Numbered from the stretch's first letter, positions 52,854 through 62,929 are shown. The stretch is 64,000 nucleotides of DNA from Phycisphaerales bacterium (GCA_029260375.1 JAJDDI010000017.1:1-64000), one strand, 5' to 3'. Made by a program: numbers and translations. Notes: generated by a model from the letters alone, not told the origin.

Positions 52854-55112
52854 CTACGGGCACCCGGCGCCGAACTCGGTCAGGAAGAGCAGCACGTCAT
52901 CGAAGTTGAGCACGTTGTAGGGCGGCGCCAGATCCGCCCGGCAGCCGATGTTGATCGACGTGTAGAACTCGGTCACCCGCCCGCTGTTGCAGTTGACGAC
53001 CGCCTTGTCGCTCACGCGCAGTCGGATCGTGTACGCGCAGGGACGGAGCGAGGAGATATCCCAGGGGGCGATGACGCCCTCGGTGACGTTGCTGACGCCG
53101 CTGGCGATCGGGATCCAGGTGTTGGTGTCCCCGCCGGTGTAGGCCAGCGACCAGCCGCCAATGTTCTCGTCGAAGGCCGTCCCGACGATATCGATCGACC
53201 CCGCGGGGTTGAACGGGTCGCAGTTGAGCGGGGAATCAATCAGTGCGATCGGGGCGGTGTTGTCGATGAGGATGGCGTCGCGCCGGACGGTCTTCATGTC
53301 GCCGCACCCGTTGGACGCGGTGACGCGCAGGTCGTAGGCGCCGTCATCGACGCCGGCGGTGTTCCAGTCAGCCAGCAGCTCGTTGATCCGCCCGCCGGGG
53401 TAGCTGGCGAAGTTGGGGTCCACGATCATCCAGTCCTCGGTGCCGGCCTCGCTGAACTCCACGATGTACTCGTCCGGGGCGCAGTTGTTATCGTTGGCCG
53501 TCCCGAAGACGCACGCCGTTCCGCCGACGATGTCCGCCGAGGACACGTCGCCCGCGGCGATGTTGCCCCGCGCCAGGATCCAGTCGAGGCTGTCGTAGTC
53601 CGTGGAGACCCACACCACCTGCTCGGCGGTGCTCTTGAGCCCCGAGGCGCTCTCGACGCTCAGGCGGATCAGGTACAGTCCCTCTCCCAGCCCGCCCACG
53701 CTCATCGTCCCCAGGACGCCGCCCGGCTCGGGGACGCTGTCCATGGAGTTGACGATCGTGGTCCACGCCGTCGGGCTCGAGACCGGGCGGTACTCGAGGC
53801 GGAACGACTCGAACACGCCCCCGGGCACGTCCGCAACGCCCGTGATGTCGCTGCCCGCGAGGCAGACGCAGCTGCCGCTGAGCCCGAAGGCGCTGGGCGA
53901 GTCGATGCGCGCCACCGGGTCGGGCCCGCCGATGACGAGGGTCCGGTTGAGCAGGACGTTGATCACGTCGTCAGGGGCGTTGCAGGCGATGACGTCGGCG
54001 TCACCGTCGCCGTCCAGGTCACCCGCGGCGGGCTCGCTGTCGCTCGACGTGCCGTAGTTCCCGCCGTCGGTGAACGCCCCCGAGCCGTTGTTGAGCAGCA
54101 CCCGCACACCCTGCGTGATGGTGGCGATCATGATGTCCTTGTCGCCGTCGCCCTCCTCGGCGCCCAGGTCAGCGATCGCCAGGCCCTCGGGACTCCCGCT
54201 GACGCCGACCGTCGTTGAGGTCGGGAAGCTCGGGAACGGGTTGGCCCCGGCGTTGTAGTTGTTGAGGTGGACGCTGACGGTCCCGTCAACGCGGTTGATG
54301 ACGATGAGGTCGGGCGATCCGTCGCCGTTCATGTCCTCGCTGACGATGTCGCCCGGGTTGTCGCCGGTGTCCACGAAAAGGGCGAAGTCTCCGGAGAAGA
54401 ACGAGCCCGTCCCCGTGTTGTAAAGGATGGTCAGCGTGTCGCTGCCACTGTTGGAAGTGATGATGTCGGGGGCGCCATCAAAGTTCAGGTCCCCAGCAGT
54501 GATGTTGTTGGGGAACTGCCCGCCTGTGCCCCCGTTATTTTGGGTCGAGATGATCGATGGCGCGGGCCAGTTCGTGCCCGAGCCGTCCCCGAAGTAGACA
54601 CGCACGTGGCTGTTGGCGTCGCCGTTGCCTACCACGATGTCGGGCTTGCCGTCCACGTTGAAGTCCGCGATCGCGATGTCGGTCGGCAGAGATCCCGCAG
54701 GGATGATGACCTCGGGCAGGAACGTGCCGTTGCCGTTGTTGCGCAGCAGCGAGAGGTCCGAGGTATCGCGGTTGGAGAGCACGAGGTCGATGTCCCCGTC
54801 CAGGTCCATGTCCGCGGCCGTGATCGAGAGCGGGTTCGATCCCACGCCGAAGAACGCGGGCGCCCCGAACGTCCCGTCACCGTTGTTGAGCAGGACCACC
54901 GCCCGGTCAAAGGTCGCGTCGCTCAGCGAGTTGCCGGCAATGTCCAGGTCGCCGTCGTTGTCCAGGTCCGCCAGTATGGTGTCCGTCGTCGCGTCGGTGG
55001 TGCTGTACGACACCTGGTCCGCGAAGCCCGCGAACTGGGCGAGCGACGGCGAGGCCAGCGCCAGCAGGGCGGACGCAGCACATGAGATTCTCAGTGTGGT
55101 CTGGCAGGGCAT
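52854..55112 (-). CDS. Secreted FG-GAP/VCBS repeat protein with dockerin-like tail
   Basis: 752 residues. A signal peptide lies at 1-25 (SLAQ-F). The first half has at least six FG-GAP/VCBS repeats with calcium-binding D-x-D-x-D-G loops (ILADLDNDGDLDIAGN, AADMDLDGDIDLVLSN, AIADFNVDGKPDIVVGN, DLDGDGDADVIACN), as in integrin-like propellers. The second half has beta-rich domains. The last segment, VLNFDDVLLFLTEFGAGCP, is a single dockerin-like unit as in the proteins at 24847 and 27245. Its role is probably surface attachment or matrix structure. Confidence 0.85.
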   Translation of the reverse strand: MPCQTTLRISCAASALLALASPSLAQFAGFADQVSYSTTDATTDTILADLDNDGDLDIAGNSLSDATFDRAVVLLNNGDGTFGAPAFFGVGSNPLSITAADMDLDGDIDLVLSNRDTSDLSLLRNNGNGTFLPEVIIPAGSLPTDIAIADFNVDGKPDIVVGNGDANSHVRVYFGDGSGTNWPAPSIISTQNNGGTGGQFPNNITAGDLNFDGAPDIITSNSGSDTLTILYNTGTGSFFSGDFALFVDTGDNPGDIVSEDMNGDGSPDLIVINRVDGTVSVHLNNYNAGANPFPSFPTSTTVGVSGSPEGLAIADLGAEEGDGDKDIMIATITQGVRVLLNNGSGAFTDGGNYGTSSDSEPAAGDLDGDGDADVIACNAPDDVINVLLNRTLVIGGPDPVARIDSPSAFGLSGSCVCLAGSDITGVADVPGGVFESFRLEYRPVSSPTAWTTIVNSMDSVPEPGGVLGTMSVGGLGEGLYLIRLSVESASGLKSTAEQVVWVSTDYDSLDWILARGNIAAGDVSSADIVGGTACVFGTANDNNCAPDEYIVEFSEAGTEDWMIVDPNFASYPGGRINELLADWNTAGVDDGAYDLRVTASNGCGDMKTVRRDAILIDNTAPIALIDSPLNCDPFNPAGSIDIVGTAFDENIGGWSLAYTGGDTNTWIPIASGVSNVTEGVIAPWDISSLRPCAYTIRLRVSDKAVVNCNSGRVTEFYTSINIGCRADLAPPYNVLNFDDVLLFLTEFGAGCP

Positions 55113-55650
55113 GTGATCTCTCCGTGGGGGGTGGAACGAGCAATGTCATCCGCGTGTTTGGCGCTCCCTCGGCGAGAGCGTACCGCGCCGCCGGGAAGGC
55201 ACAAAGAGCCGATTGTCCGGTCTCTGCGCTCGTCCAGCGACTCTCTCACGCCGATCCCCGAAAGATACGAACACCCCATCTCGAAGCGGCCCAGCTCCGG
55301 CAAACACGGCCCGGTCTCACCCCTCCCGGGACTGACAGAAGATCAACAGATCGGTGCTCCGGATCATGTTCCGATCGAGCGCCCGTATCGCTCCCCCGCG
55401 AGGGGCGGGGAGCGCGGCCACCCCGGTTCGGGGGGGCGTCTGTGGAACAGGCCTCGGCGCCCCGTGGGTGAAGCGCGCAGGCAATCTGATCGAGCGAGCC
55501 TTCGTGCCGATGAGAGAGGCCGCGCCCGCGAAACTCCGAGGGGAGCTGCAAACCGGGGGGTCTCTTGCCGACGTCGCACGATGGTCCAGGCGGCGGGCGT
55601 GACTTGCGATTGTAAGTTAATCCCGGAGCTTGCGAGAGCGATGATTCGGT
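55113..55650. other. Intergenic region between divergent genes
   Basis: 538 bases between the FG-GAP protein gene and the CHASE kinase gene. The kinase frame has a stop just before its ATG (TGA at 55642-55644), so no extension is hidden here. I see no convincing gene, RNA or riboswitch; it should hold the two divergent promoters. Confidence 0.5.
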
Positions 55651-58611
55651 ATGTACTCGAAACCTAACGTCACCACCCCGGGGCCGGTCGAGGCGTCCCG
55701 GAGCTCGGACGGCGTGATCTCGAACAGCGCGTGGCAGCTCCGGGGCGTCCGGGTCATTGGCGTAGTTGTCCTGATCGTCGCGAGCATGGTCATCGTGGGA
55801 TGGGCGATGCGCTGGCCGCGCGTCGTGTCGCTGTTGCCCGGCCTTCCCGCGATGCAGTTCAGCACCGCGCTCTCTCTCTGGTTGCTCGGGATTTCTCTCT
55901 CCTCGTTCACGATAACGGTGGGATCAGCCAGAGCCCGGCGCCTCGCGATCACGGTTGTGCGGCTCACATCGGTGCTCTCTGGCCTGATCGCCTGCCTGTC
56001 TCTGCTGGAGATGGCGTCCGGACGCTCCCTCGGCGTGCCTGACTGGTTCAGCACGGGCCGGTTCGCCGAGTCAGAACTGCAGCCGGGGCCGATGTCTCCG
56101 GCAACTGCGGTATCGATATTTCTTTTGAGTCTCTCGATGCTCCTCAGTTCCGTGACAGATAGGCGGATAGAACTGGGTTGGTTGGCAATCGTCAGTGCGC
56201 TGAGCGCCTCGGCGATCGGCGCTCTGGCGGGCGTCTCGATGCTGATGCTCAATAGCAACGTCGTCGTGATTCCATTCTTTGCGACCATGGCAATCCACAC
56301 GGCATGGCTAGTCTTCGTCCTCGGAGCAGGCGTCTTGCTGGCCAGGCGGGCACAGATCGCGCTCGTCGGACGCAACTTCGAGCCCAAGCTCTCGAATCAC
56401 GGGGTGTTTCTGACAGCGCTGGTCATCGTGGCCTTCGGGGTCGGCATCTGTGTCACGGTGCTGGCGACGGGGAGTGCCGCGCGCCGCGAGACCGAGGCCG
56501 CTCGCGCCCGCTTTGATCGGATCATGGAACGCATTGTTGTGGAAGCTCAGCGGCGCGCCTACCTGCCCGTGTACGGGCTCAAGGGCGCCAGGGGGATGTA
56601 CGCGGGGAGTGAGCGGGTCTCCCGAACCGAGTTTAGCGACTACGTCGCTTCCCGAGACTTGCCCGGCGAGTTCCCGGGCACGATCGGTATCGGGTTTGTC
56701 CAGCGCGTCCATCGGTCCGAGCTTGAAGCGTTTCTCATGCGTGAACGTGCGGATGCGGCGCCGGATTACACGCTCAAGTCGAGTGGAGACCGTGAGACTT
56801 TCTACCCGATCACACGCATAGAACCCATCGAGTCCAACCTCCCGGCCCTGGGATACGACATCGGCTCGGAACCGAACCGACGCGAGGCCGTCGAGCACGC
56901 CATCCGCTCCGGGGAGCCAACACTCACCCGACGGATCACCCTGGTTCAGGATGAGCGCGCTCGCCCGGGGTTCCTGTTCCTGGTGCCGATCTACGAGAAC
57001 GGCAAGCCCACGAGCACCGCAGAAGAGCGATCAGTCGCGCTTGATGGTGTTGTCTACTCGGCCATGGTGATCGACGAGATGTTCATAGGGCTTCACGAAG
57101 TGAGCGAGGGCGTGCTGAGCTATCGAGTCTATGAGGGCAACGCGGCGACCGATGACACGCTGCTGTTTGAGGACGCCGCGCCAGCGCAAGCCGAGGTGTC
57201 GAGCCGGTTTCGGGCGCTGAGCAAAGTCAAGACCGGCGGCCAGGTCTGGACAATCGAGACGAGCAGCACGCCGGAGTTTGACGCCACCGTCATCTCCCCC
57301 CAGGTCACGCTGACCGCCCTGTACGGGCTCGGACTCAGCACGGTTGTCTCATGCTTCATCTGGGCTATCGGCGGCTCGCGGGCACGAGCGCTTGAGATCG
57401 CGGAACAGATGACGTTCAATCTTAAATGCTCAGCGGACGAACTTCGTCTCCTGAACAACGAGGTCGAGAAGAAGAACGCGGAGCTCAGCGCCATGGCCGA
57501 ACGGGCTCACCATGTCGTGGACGATGTCTCGCACGAGTTCCGCACACCTCTCTCTGTGATCAAGGAGTTCTGCGCGATCGTCTCGGAGGGGCTGGCCGGG
57601 CCGGTCACCGAGGACCAGGCGAAGTATCTCAAGATCGTCGATGTATCGGTGCTCGGTCTCAATCAGATGGTCGAGGACTTTCTCGATTCAAGCAAGCTGC
57701 GTGCCGGCCGACTCCGAGTGCTTCGGCGTGGGCACAGCGTCGAATCGATCTTCGCCGGGGGACGCGACTTGCTGGCGCGAAAGGCGTCCGCTCGATCTAT
57801 CGTGATCGAGGAATGCGTCGCCCCGGGCCTCCCGCACGTGTTCGCCGACGAGGAGAAGGTCCGCCGTGTCATCAGCAATCTGATGACGAACGCGATCAAG
57901 TTCTCGCCCGAGGGCGGGGTCATCCGGTTGTCCGCCTCCCGATCCCAAGCGCCGGGCCTGGTCACGATCTCTGTTACAGATCAGGGCGCGGGGCTGTCGA
58001 AGCCGGACATCGACCAGCTCTTTGGACGCTTTCGGCAGGTCTCTACGTCCCGCAATGTTGCCGCAAAGGGCTTTGGGCTCGGGCTCAGCATCGCTCAGGA
58101 ACTCTCGTGGCTGAACCTGGGAAGCCTGTCCGTGGAGTCGGTCAAGGGGGAGGGCGCCACGTTCTCGTTCACGCTCCCCGAGTGGGACCGCTGCGTCGTG
58201 CTCGAAAGCTACGCGACTACCCTGGCGGCTCTCGATCGCCCCGCCCATCAACTCGCGGTCCTGTCCGTCAAGGTGACCGACCCCGAAGGCTCCGAGATCG
58301 ATGAGGATGGCATGGACACGATGTCATTCCTCGCATCGACCACGATGCCCACCGACCTCATCCTGCCGGCCGACTCTCGCCGTCCGTTCACCGAGCAGCG
58401 GGAGTGGTGGATCGTTGGGCAATCGTCAAAGCCGGACGTCTGGGTTGAACGCATCCGCACCGCGCGCCGGGAGCTTGTTTCGGAGAGCCCGCGCAACCTC
58501 GCCGCGCTGTCGGTCGATCTCTTCAAGGTGTGGAGCTATCCAAACGAGATCGGCGTCGCGATCCGCGAGCTGGAGTTGACGATGGACAAGGAGCCGCATC
58601 ATGCCGCATAG
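55651..58611 (+). CDS. CHASE-domain membrane histidine kinase
   Basis: 986 residues. Eight or so hydrophobic segments lie at about 35-240 (a MASE-like integral sensor), one more at about 250-270, then a periplasmic CHASE domain at about 290-540 (LPVYGLKGARGMYAGSERVS, DLPGEFPGTIGIGFVQRV), a final helix and the kinase core: HisKA with VSHEFRTPLSVIKEF (phosphorylated His), N box NLMTNAIKFSPEGG, and G boxes DQGAGLSKPDI and KGFGLGLSIAQE. About 140 residues follow the kinase core and are not recognised. The next three genes are single receivers in the same operon, the first overlapping by 11 bases. Confidence 0.92.
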   Translation: MYSKPNVTTPGPVEASRSSDGVISNSAWQLRGVRVIGVVVLIVASMVIVGWAMRWPRVVSLLPGLPAMQFSTALSLWLLGISLSSFTITVGSARARRLAITVVRLTSVLSGLIACLSLLEMASGRSLGVPDWFSTGRFAESELQPGPMSPATAVSIFLLSLSMLLSSVTDRRIELGWLAIVSALSASAIGALAGVSMLMLNSNVVVIPFFATMAIHTAWLVFVLGAGVLLARRAQIALVGRNFEPKLSNHGVFLTALVIVAFGVGICVTVLATGSAARRETEAARARFDRIMERIVVEAQRRAYLPVYGLKGARGMYAGSERVSRTEFSDYVASRDLPGEFPGTIGIGFVQRVHRSELEAFLMRERADAAPDYTLKSSGDRETFYPITRIEPIESNLPALGYDIGSEPNRREAVEHAIRSGEPTLTRRITLVQDERARPGFLFLVPIYENGKPTSTAEERSVALDGVVYSAMVIDEMFIGLHEVSEGVLSYRVYEGNAATDDTLLFEDAAPAQAEVSSRFRALSKVKTGGQVWTIETSSTPEFDATVISPQVTLTALYGLGLSTVVSCFIWAIGGSRARALEIAEQMTFNLKCSADELRLLNNEVEKKNAELSAMAERAHHVVDDVSHEFRTPLSVIKEFCAIVSEGLAGPVTEDQAKYLKIVDVSVLGLNQMVEDFLDSSKLRAGRLRVLRRGHSVESIFAGGRDLLARKASARSIVIEECVAPGLPHVFADEEKVRRVISNLMTNAIKFSPEGGVIRLSASRSQAPGLVTISVTDQGAGLSKPDIDQLFGRFRQVSTSRNVAAKGFGLGLSIAQELSWLNLGSLSVESVKGEGATFSFTLPEWDRCVVLESYATTLAALDRPAHQLAVLSVKVTDPEGSEIDEDGMDTMSFLASTTMPTDLILPADSRRPFTEQREWWIVGQSSKPDVWVERIRTARRELVSESPRNLAALSVDLFKVWSYPNEIGVAIRELELTMDKEPHHAA

Positions 58612-58996
58612 GATTCAGATTATCGATGATGAATGGGCGGTGGCGCTGGCTCTGGTGGCGCGCATGAACGCGTGCGGTTTCGAGGCCCACGCCTCGCCGG
58701 ACGGCGCTACGGGCATCGAGGATGCCCGGACGTTCGGCCCGGATGTCATCCTGCTTGATCTGCGAATGCCGGACATCGACGGATTCGAGGTGCTGCGCAG
58801 GCTGCAGTGCGATGTCAAACTCTCTGGCATCCCGGTGATCGTCCTGAGCGCGAACGTGCAGGACTCGGCGAGGCAGCGTGCGCTCGCCTCCGGAGCCGCG
58901 GGGTTCTTCTCAAAGCCCTACCAGGCCGCCGAGCTTGTGGACGCGATCCGCAGGGCCATCGAATCGAGCAGCGGAACTGAGAGGGTCGCCGCGTGA
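58601..58996 (+). CDS. Single-domain response regulator 1
   Basis: 131 residues, receiver domain only. The ATG at 58601 lies inside the kinase gene (11-base overlap). Acidic pocket IIDDEWA, phospho-Asp in VILLDLRMPDIDG, Thr/Ser switch VIVLSANVQD and Lys in GFFSKPY are intact. It is probably phosphorylated by the CHASE kinase; having no output domain, it may pass phosphate or act by binding a protein. The stop overlaps the next start (GTGA). Confidence 0.93.
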   Translation: MPHRIQIIDDEWAVALALVARMNACGFEAHASPDGATGIEDARTFGPDVILLDLRMPDIDGFEVLRRLQCDVKLSGIPVIVLSANVQDSARQRALASGAAGFFSKPYQAAELVDAIRRAIESSSGTERVAA

Positions 58997-59394
58997 CGCA
59001 CCGCGCAGCCCACGCGGTGCTGGTCGTGGACAACGATCCGCTCATGATCGCGTCGCTCGAGGCCCGTTTGCGCGGGCAGGGGCTTCGCTGCGTTTCTGCG
59101 CTGTCGGGCCTGGATGCCAGCGCGACGTTCGAGGCTTGTTCGCCGGATCTGATCATCACCGACCTCAACATGCCCCACGGCAGCGGCGAAATGCTGCTCG
59201 AGTGGACAAGGCAACGCAGCGACGTACCCATCATTCTGATCAGCGGGTATCGACACGCCCACAGGAACGCCAGTCTCTATCGGAACACGTACTTCCTGCA
59301 CAAACCATTTGAAGCAAGAGACCTGCTCGAGATCGTGCGCCACGCTCTCGCTGAGGACGACACGATGCCCGCCCCGAGCCCCCGAACGACATGA
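58993..59394 (+). CDS. Single-domain response regulator 2
   Basis: 133 residues from a GTG at 58993 that overlaps the previous stop. Receiver features: VLVVDNDP (one Asp of the acidic pair replaced by Asn), phospho-Asp in LIITDLNMPHGSG, switch IILISGYRH and Lys in FLHKPFEAR. DN in place of DD may weaken metal binding. The end is an unstructured tail of about 12 residues. Confidence 0.92.
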   Translation: MTHRAAHAVLVVDNDPLMIASLEARLRGQGLRCVSALSGLDASATFEACSPDLIITDLNMPHGSGEMLLEWTRQRSDVPIILISGYRHAHRNASLYRNTYFLHKPFEARDLLEIVRHALAEDDTMPAPSPRTT

Positions 59395-59408
59395 AAGGAC
59401 CATCGACC

Positions 59409-59798
59409 ATGACACACAAGATTCTCATCGCCGACGACGACCGCAACCACCTGCTCGCCCTTCAGCTTCGCCTGGAATCCGAAGGCTACGAGGTCATCTG
59501 CGCCCAGGACGCCTACTTCGCCGTGCAGCAGGCGCGCGACAGCAAACCTGATGCGATGATTCTCGATATCAACATGCCCGCCGGAGACGGCTTCACGGTG
59601 CAGGAACGGACCTGCCGGACGGGGAAGCTCGATGGCGTCCCGGTCATCTACCTCACCGGTGAGAACTCGCAGCGTGTCGCAGATCTGGCCCGGACGCACG
59701 ACGCGTTCGCTCTGCTGTTCAAGCCGTTTGACGTGTCGGATCTGCTCGCGACGCTGCGAGAGGCGATCGACGCGAGCGAGTCTCTCAAGTCCGTCTAG
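59409..59798 (+). CDS. Single-domain response regulator 3
   Basis: 129 residues from the ATG at 59409 (AAAGGA nine bases upstream); an ATG at 59391 that overlaps the previous stop would add six. Receiver features: ILIADDDRN, phospho-Asp in AMILDINMPAGDG, switch VIYLTGENS, Lys in LLFKPFDV. All conserved residues are present. It ends the kinase operon. No terminator is obvious before tRNA-Ile. Confidence 0.93.
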   Translation: MTHKILIADDDRNHLLALQLRLESEGYEVICAQDAYFAVQQARDSKPDAMILDINMPAGDGFTVQERTCRTGKLDGVPVIYLTGENSQRVADLARTHDAFALLFKPFDVSDLLATLREAIDASESLKSV

Positions 59799-59919
59799 GC
59801 AGCGGCCAAGCCAACCCGGCGCAGCAGAGAAAGCAGAGTTGAGAGCGCGCCGCCGACTTGCCGGGTCGGATCTGGGCGCGCCATCGCGCACCCATGCCGC
59901 GTGTTGCGGACCGAGGCAG

Positions 59920-59993
<74 letters not shown>

Positions 59994-60078
59994 TCACAGC
60001 CCGCCGATCGCCCGGCGGGGCGGCAGTATATCCACGGCCCCGGACGCTTTCCCGCGCCCAGGATCGCGCCCGCCGGAT

Positions 60079-62118
60079 CTACCCGCCGCCCGGGGCCTGG
60101 ATCGGCAGCAAGAGCAGGAACTCCGCCCCGTGCCCGCGCCGCCGCACCAGACGCAGCTCGCCCCCGCCCTCGCGGGCAAGCCCGCGCGACAGGGCCAGCC
60201 CCAGCCCCAGACCCGAACGCATCGGGCGGGCGGCGCCCCGCTGGAACTCGCCGAACACCCGCGCCCGCTCGCGCGGCGCGATGCCCGGCCCGTAGTCGGC
60301 GATCAGGAACTCGAGCCGGTCGCCGCTGACCCGGACATCCAGGTGGATCCGCGGGTCGATCTCGTCGTCGTCCTCACCCTCGCCCGGGCCCGCGTACTTG
60401 CACGCGTTCTCGACCAGGTTCATCAGGATCCGCTCGACGGACTGCGGGTCGATCGTCAGCGTGATGCCGCGCCTGGTCGCGTCCTCCAGGTCCGCCGAGA
60501 CGATCAGGTCCATCCCGCTCTGCTCGGCCCGGCGCGACAGCGTCGGACGCAGGCGCACCAGAAGCGCCTCGGGCGTCATCTCCAGCGTCTGCTCGGGCCC
60601 CGCGCGCCTGCGGCTGAGCCTCGCGTACTCCAGCACGTTCTCGACAATGCCCGACAGCCGCCCCGACTCGCTCTTGAGCGTCGAAAGGTACTCGCGCCGC
60701 GCGTCCTCGTCGGTCACCATCCCGTCGGCGAGCATCTGCGCGTACAGCCTGAATGTCGTCAACGGCGTGCGCAGCTCGTGCGTCACCGCGCTGACAAACC
60801 GCCCCCGCCGCTCCGAGAGCTGGATCGCCGCCCGCAGCACGAACCCGATCGCCACCGCCGCCCCCGCCAGCGCCAGCCACGAGAGCAGCAGCGTCCCCCG
60901 CGTGGCGCTCAGGCCCGCCTGGGCGACCGTCGGCACGTCCCCCGGGACCAGACGCACGGGCACGCTCGCCAGCAGCTCCGGCGCCGCGTTCATGGTGTTC
61001 ATCCCGCCGACCGCCGGGACCACCCGGGCGTTGGGCAGCAGGTCCTTCACGCTGTCGGTCAGCAGGGCGCTCAGCGCATCCCAGTCCACCCAGAATCCCT
61101 GCTGGTAGCTCTGTCCCTCGATGCGCACGTCGCGGATGTAGACCAGCTCGGGCTCCGACTCGCCGTCGATCCACGAGGCGACGAAGCTGTCGAGCTGCAC
61201 CCGCGAGTCGGCGGTGTCGTTGATCAGCAGCGCGTAGTCATAACCGGCCAACACCCCGCGCTCGCCCGGGGCCGCCTGCGCATCAGGGCTCGCGTCCTTC
61301 TCCCGCGCCGCCTTCCGCATCAGCCCCTCGGAGGACTCGGCAGACCGCCCCGCCGCGTCGTCCAGATCCGCGCGGTCGGCGATTGTCTCGCTCAGGTCCG
61401 CGGGTTCGCTCGCGGGCGGGCGCGCGCTTGCCTGCGGGCTCCGCCCGCTGACGACGTTGCGCTGCGCCTGCTCGCTGATCAGCTGGCGCGTCCTGAACTC
61501 TCGCTCCGCGTCGCTGGCGTAGGCGTTGTCGTCGCGGAAGCCCTCGGTGTACGCTGTGCTGACGCGGTCCGGGTCCGCGCCGCTGGCCCGGACGAACGCG
61601 CCGTCGCCCAGCAGCTCGTCGAGCCGGTTGAGCAAGCCCTCGGCCTGCGCCACCTGCTCCAGTGTGCGGTACCCCGCCTGCGCCAGCGAGAGCATCTCGT
61701 CCCTGGGCGCCTGGGGAGACGTGAGCCGCCCGTCGGGCTCCGCCTGGAAGTGCAGACGGATCAGCCCGGCGTCCGGGTCCCCCTCACCCTCGCTCCCGAT
61801 GGCCAGCAGCGGCGACGGCGCCAGCGTCTCGCCGGGCGTCAGCGGCTCCCACATCCGCGAGTACGGACGCTCGCCCGGGAAGAAGCTCCGGTAGTGAAAG
61901 TACGGGCGGGCCGCCTCACGCACCAGGATCGGCGTCAGACGCGAGTCCATCCGCCACAGCGCCAGACGCACGGCCTCTTGGCGCACCGTCTCGCGTCGCG
62001 CGTGCGCCTCCTGACGCTCCAGCCGCAGCACCTGCCAGCTGACGATCGTCAGCACCGCCGCGACGAGCGCGACGCACGCGCCGTACACGACCCACGTGAT
62101 GCGTCTGCGTGACCTCAC
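60079..62118 (-). CDS. Membrane sensor histidine kinase of an OmpR-type pair
   Basis: 679 residues from the GTG at 62118, which overlaps the regulator's stop (GTGA). Hydrophobic segments lie at about 8-28 and 400-425, bracketing a periplasmic domain of about 370 residues. That domain includes a Ser/Ala/Asp/Glu-rich, probably disordered stretch (about 215-285). The kinase core has HisKA VTHELRTPLTTFRLYAQML, N box NLVENACKYAG, and G boxes DYGPGIAPRE and GLGLGLALSRGLA. It should phosphorylate the OmpR-type regulator encoded upstream. The periplasmic domain is of no recognised type. Confidence 0.92.
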   Translation of the reverse strand: MRSRRRITWVVYGACVALVAAVLTIVSWQVLRLERQEAHARRETVRQEAVRLALWRMDSRLTPILVREAARPYFHYRSFFPGERPYSRMWEPLTPGETLAPSPLLAIGSEGEGDPDAGLIRLHFQAEPDGRLTSPQAPRDEMLSLAQAGYRTLEQVAQAEGLLNRLDELLGDGAFVRASGADPDRVSTAYTEGFRDDNAYASDAEREFRTRQLISEQAQRNVVSGRSPQASARPPASEPADLSETIADRADLDDAAGRSAESSEGLMRKAAREKDASPDAQAAPGERGVLAGYDYALLINDTADSRVQLDSFVASWIDGESEPELVYIRDVRIEGQSYQQGFWVDWDALSALLTDSVKDLLPNARVVPAVGGMNTMNAAPELLASVPVRLVPGDVPTVAQAGLSATRGTLLLSWLALAGAAVAIGFVLRAAIQLSERRGRFVSAVTHELRTPLTTFRLYAQMLADGMVTDEDARREYLSTLKSESGRLSGIVENVLEYARLSRRRAGPEQTLEMTPEALLVRLRPTLSRRAEQSGMDLIVSADLEDATRRGITLTIDPQSVERILMNLVENACKYAGPGEGEDDDEIDPRIHLDVRVSGDRLEFLIADYGPGIAPRERARVFGEFQRGAARPMRSGLGLGLALSRGLAREGGGELRLVRRRGHGAEFLLLLPIQAPGGG

Positions 62119-62837
62119 CCGCCTCCCCCGTCGCCCGTTCCGTCAATGGCCGCGAGCATGTAGCCCTTGCCGCGGACGGTGCGGATGACCTTCGGGTCCG
62201 TCGGCGAGTCGTCGAGCTGCTCGCGCAGGCGCGCAATCGCCATGTCCACCGTCCGCGTCTGCGTCCCCCGCGGGTCAAAGCCCCAGACCCGGGTCAGCAG
62301 CTCGTCCCGAGCGATCGCCCGCCCCGGGTTGGCCGCCAGGTACGCCAGCACCTCCGCCTCGCGCTGGGGCAGCGTCCGGACCTCACCACCGATTAGGGTC
62401 ACCTCGCGCCGCTCGAAATCGACCTCGCGCCCCGCGATGCTCAGCGTCTTGCGCGGCGTCGGACGCTCGGCCGAGCGGCGCAGCACCGCCTCGACCCGCG
62501 CCTGCAGCTCGTCCACCCCGAACGGCTTGACGACATAGTCGTCCGCCCCCAGCTTGAGCCCCTTGACCCGGTCCTCCTCCTCGCCCCGGGCGGTCAGGAA
62601 GATCACCGGGATCGTCGGCTTGGCCTTCCGCAGCTCTTCGAGGACCTCCAGCCCGCTCATCTTGGGCATCATGATGTCCAAGAGAACAATATCGGCGTCG
62701 ATCGAGATCGCCAGATCGAGCCCCGCCCGTCCGTCGCTCGCCTCGTGCAGCGTGTAGCCGCTGAACCGTAGCGCATCGACCAGTCCCCGACGGATCGCGT
62801 CGTCGTCCTCCACCACAAGCACAGTTCCGAGTGACAC
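62115..62837 (-). CDS. OmpR/PhoB-family response regulator
   Basis: 240 residues from the GTG at 62837, nine bases after AGGAGG; a GTG at 62843 is only three bases from that site. Receiver domain: VLVVEDDDA, phospho-Asp in IVLLDIMMPKMSG, switch VIFLTARGEE, Lys in YVVKPFGVDEL. The C-terminal winged helix (about 135-235) has LPQREAEVLAYLAAN, TVDMAIARLREQL and VIRTVRGKGYML, the standard OmpR DNA-binding end. It regulates genes with the kinase encoded next, by binding DNA as a dimer. Confidence 0.95.
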   Translation of the reverse strand: MSLGTVLVVEDDDAIRRGLVDALRFSGYTLHEASDGRAGLDLAISIDADIVLLDIMMPKMSGLEVLEELRKAKPTIPVIFLTARGEEEDRVKGLKLGADDYVVKPFGVDELQARVEAVLRRSAERPTPRKTLSIAGREVDFERREVTLIGGEVRTLPQREAEVLAYLAANPGRAIARDELLTRVWGFDPRGTQTRTVDMAIARLREQLDDSPTDPKVIRTVRGKGYMLAAIDGTGDGGGG

Positions 62838-62929
62838 GGGCACGGCCCTCCTACCAAGAGCTTATCCAAAGAGGCGCCCGCCCCCCTCGGGCGGACGCCC
62901 CCTGCACGATCTCAACCCGTCCGGGCCTC

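Noticed and set aside
55113-55650. Riboswitch or structured RNA in the large divergent gap
   Set aside because: No conserved riboswitch core, RNase P or SRP RNA signature could be found by eye.
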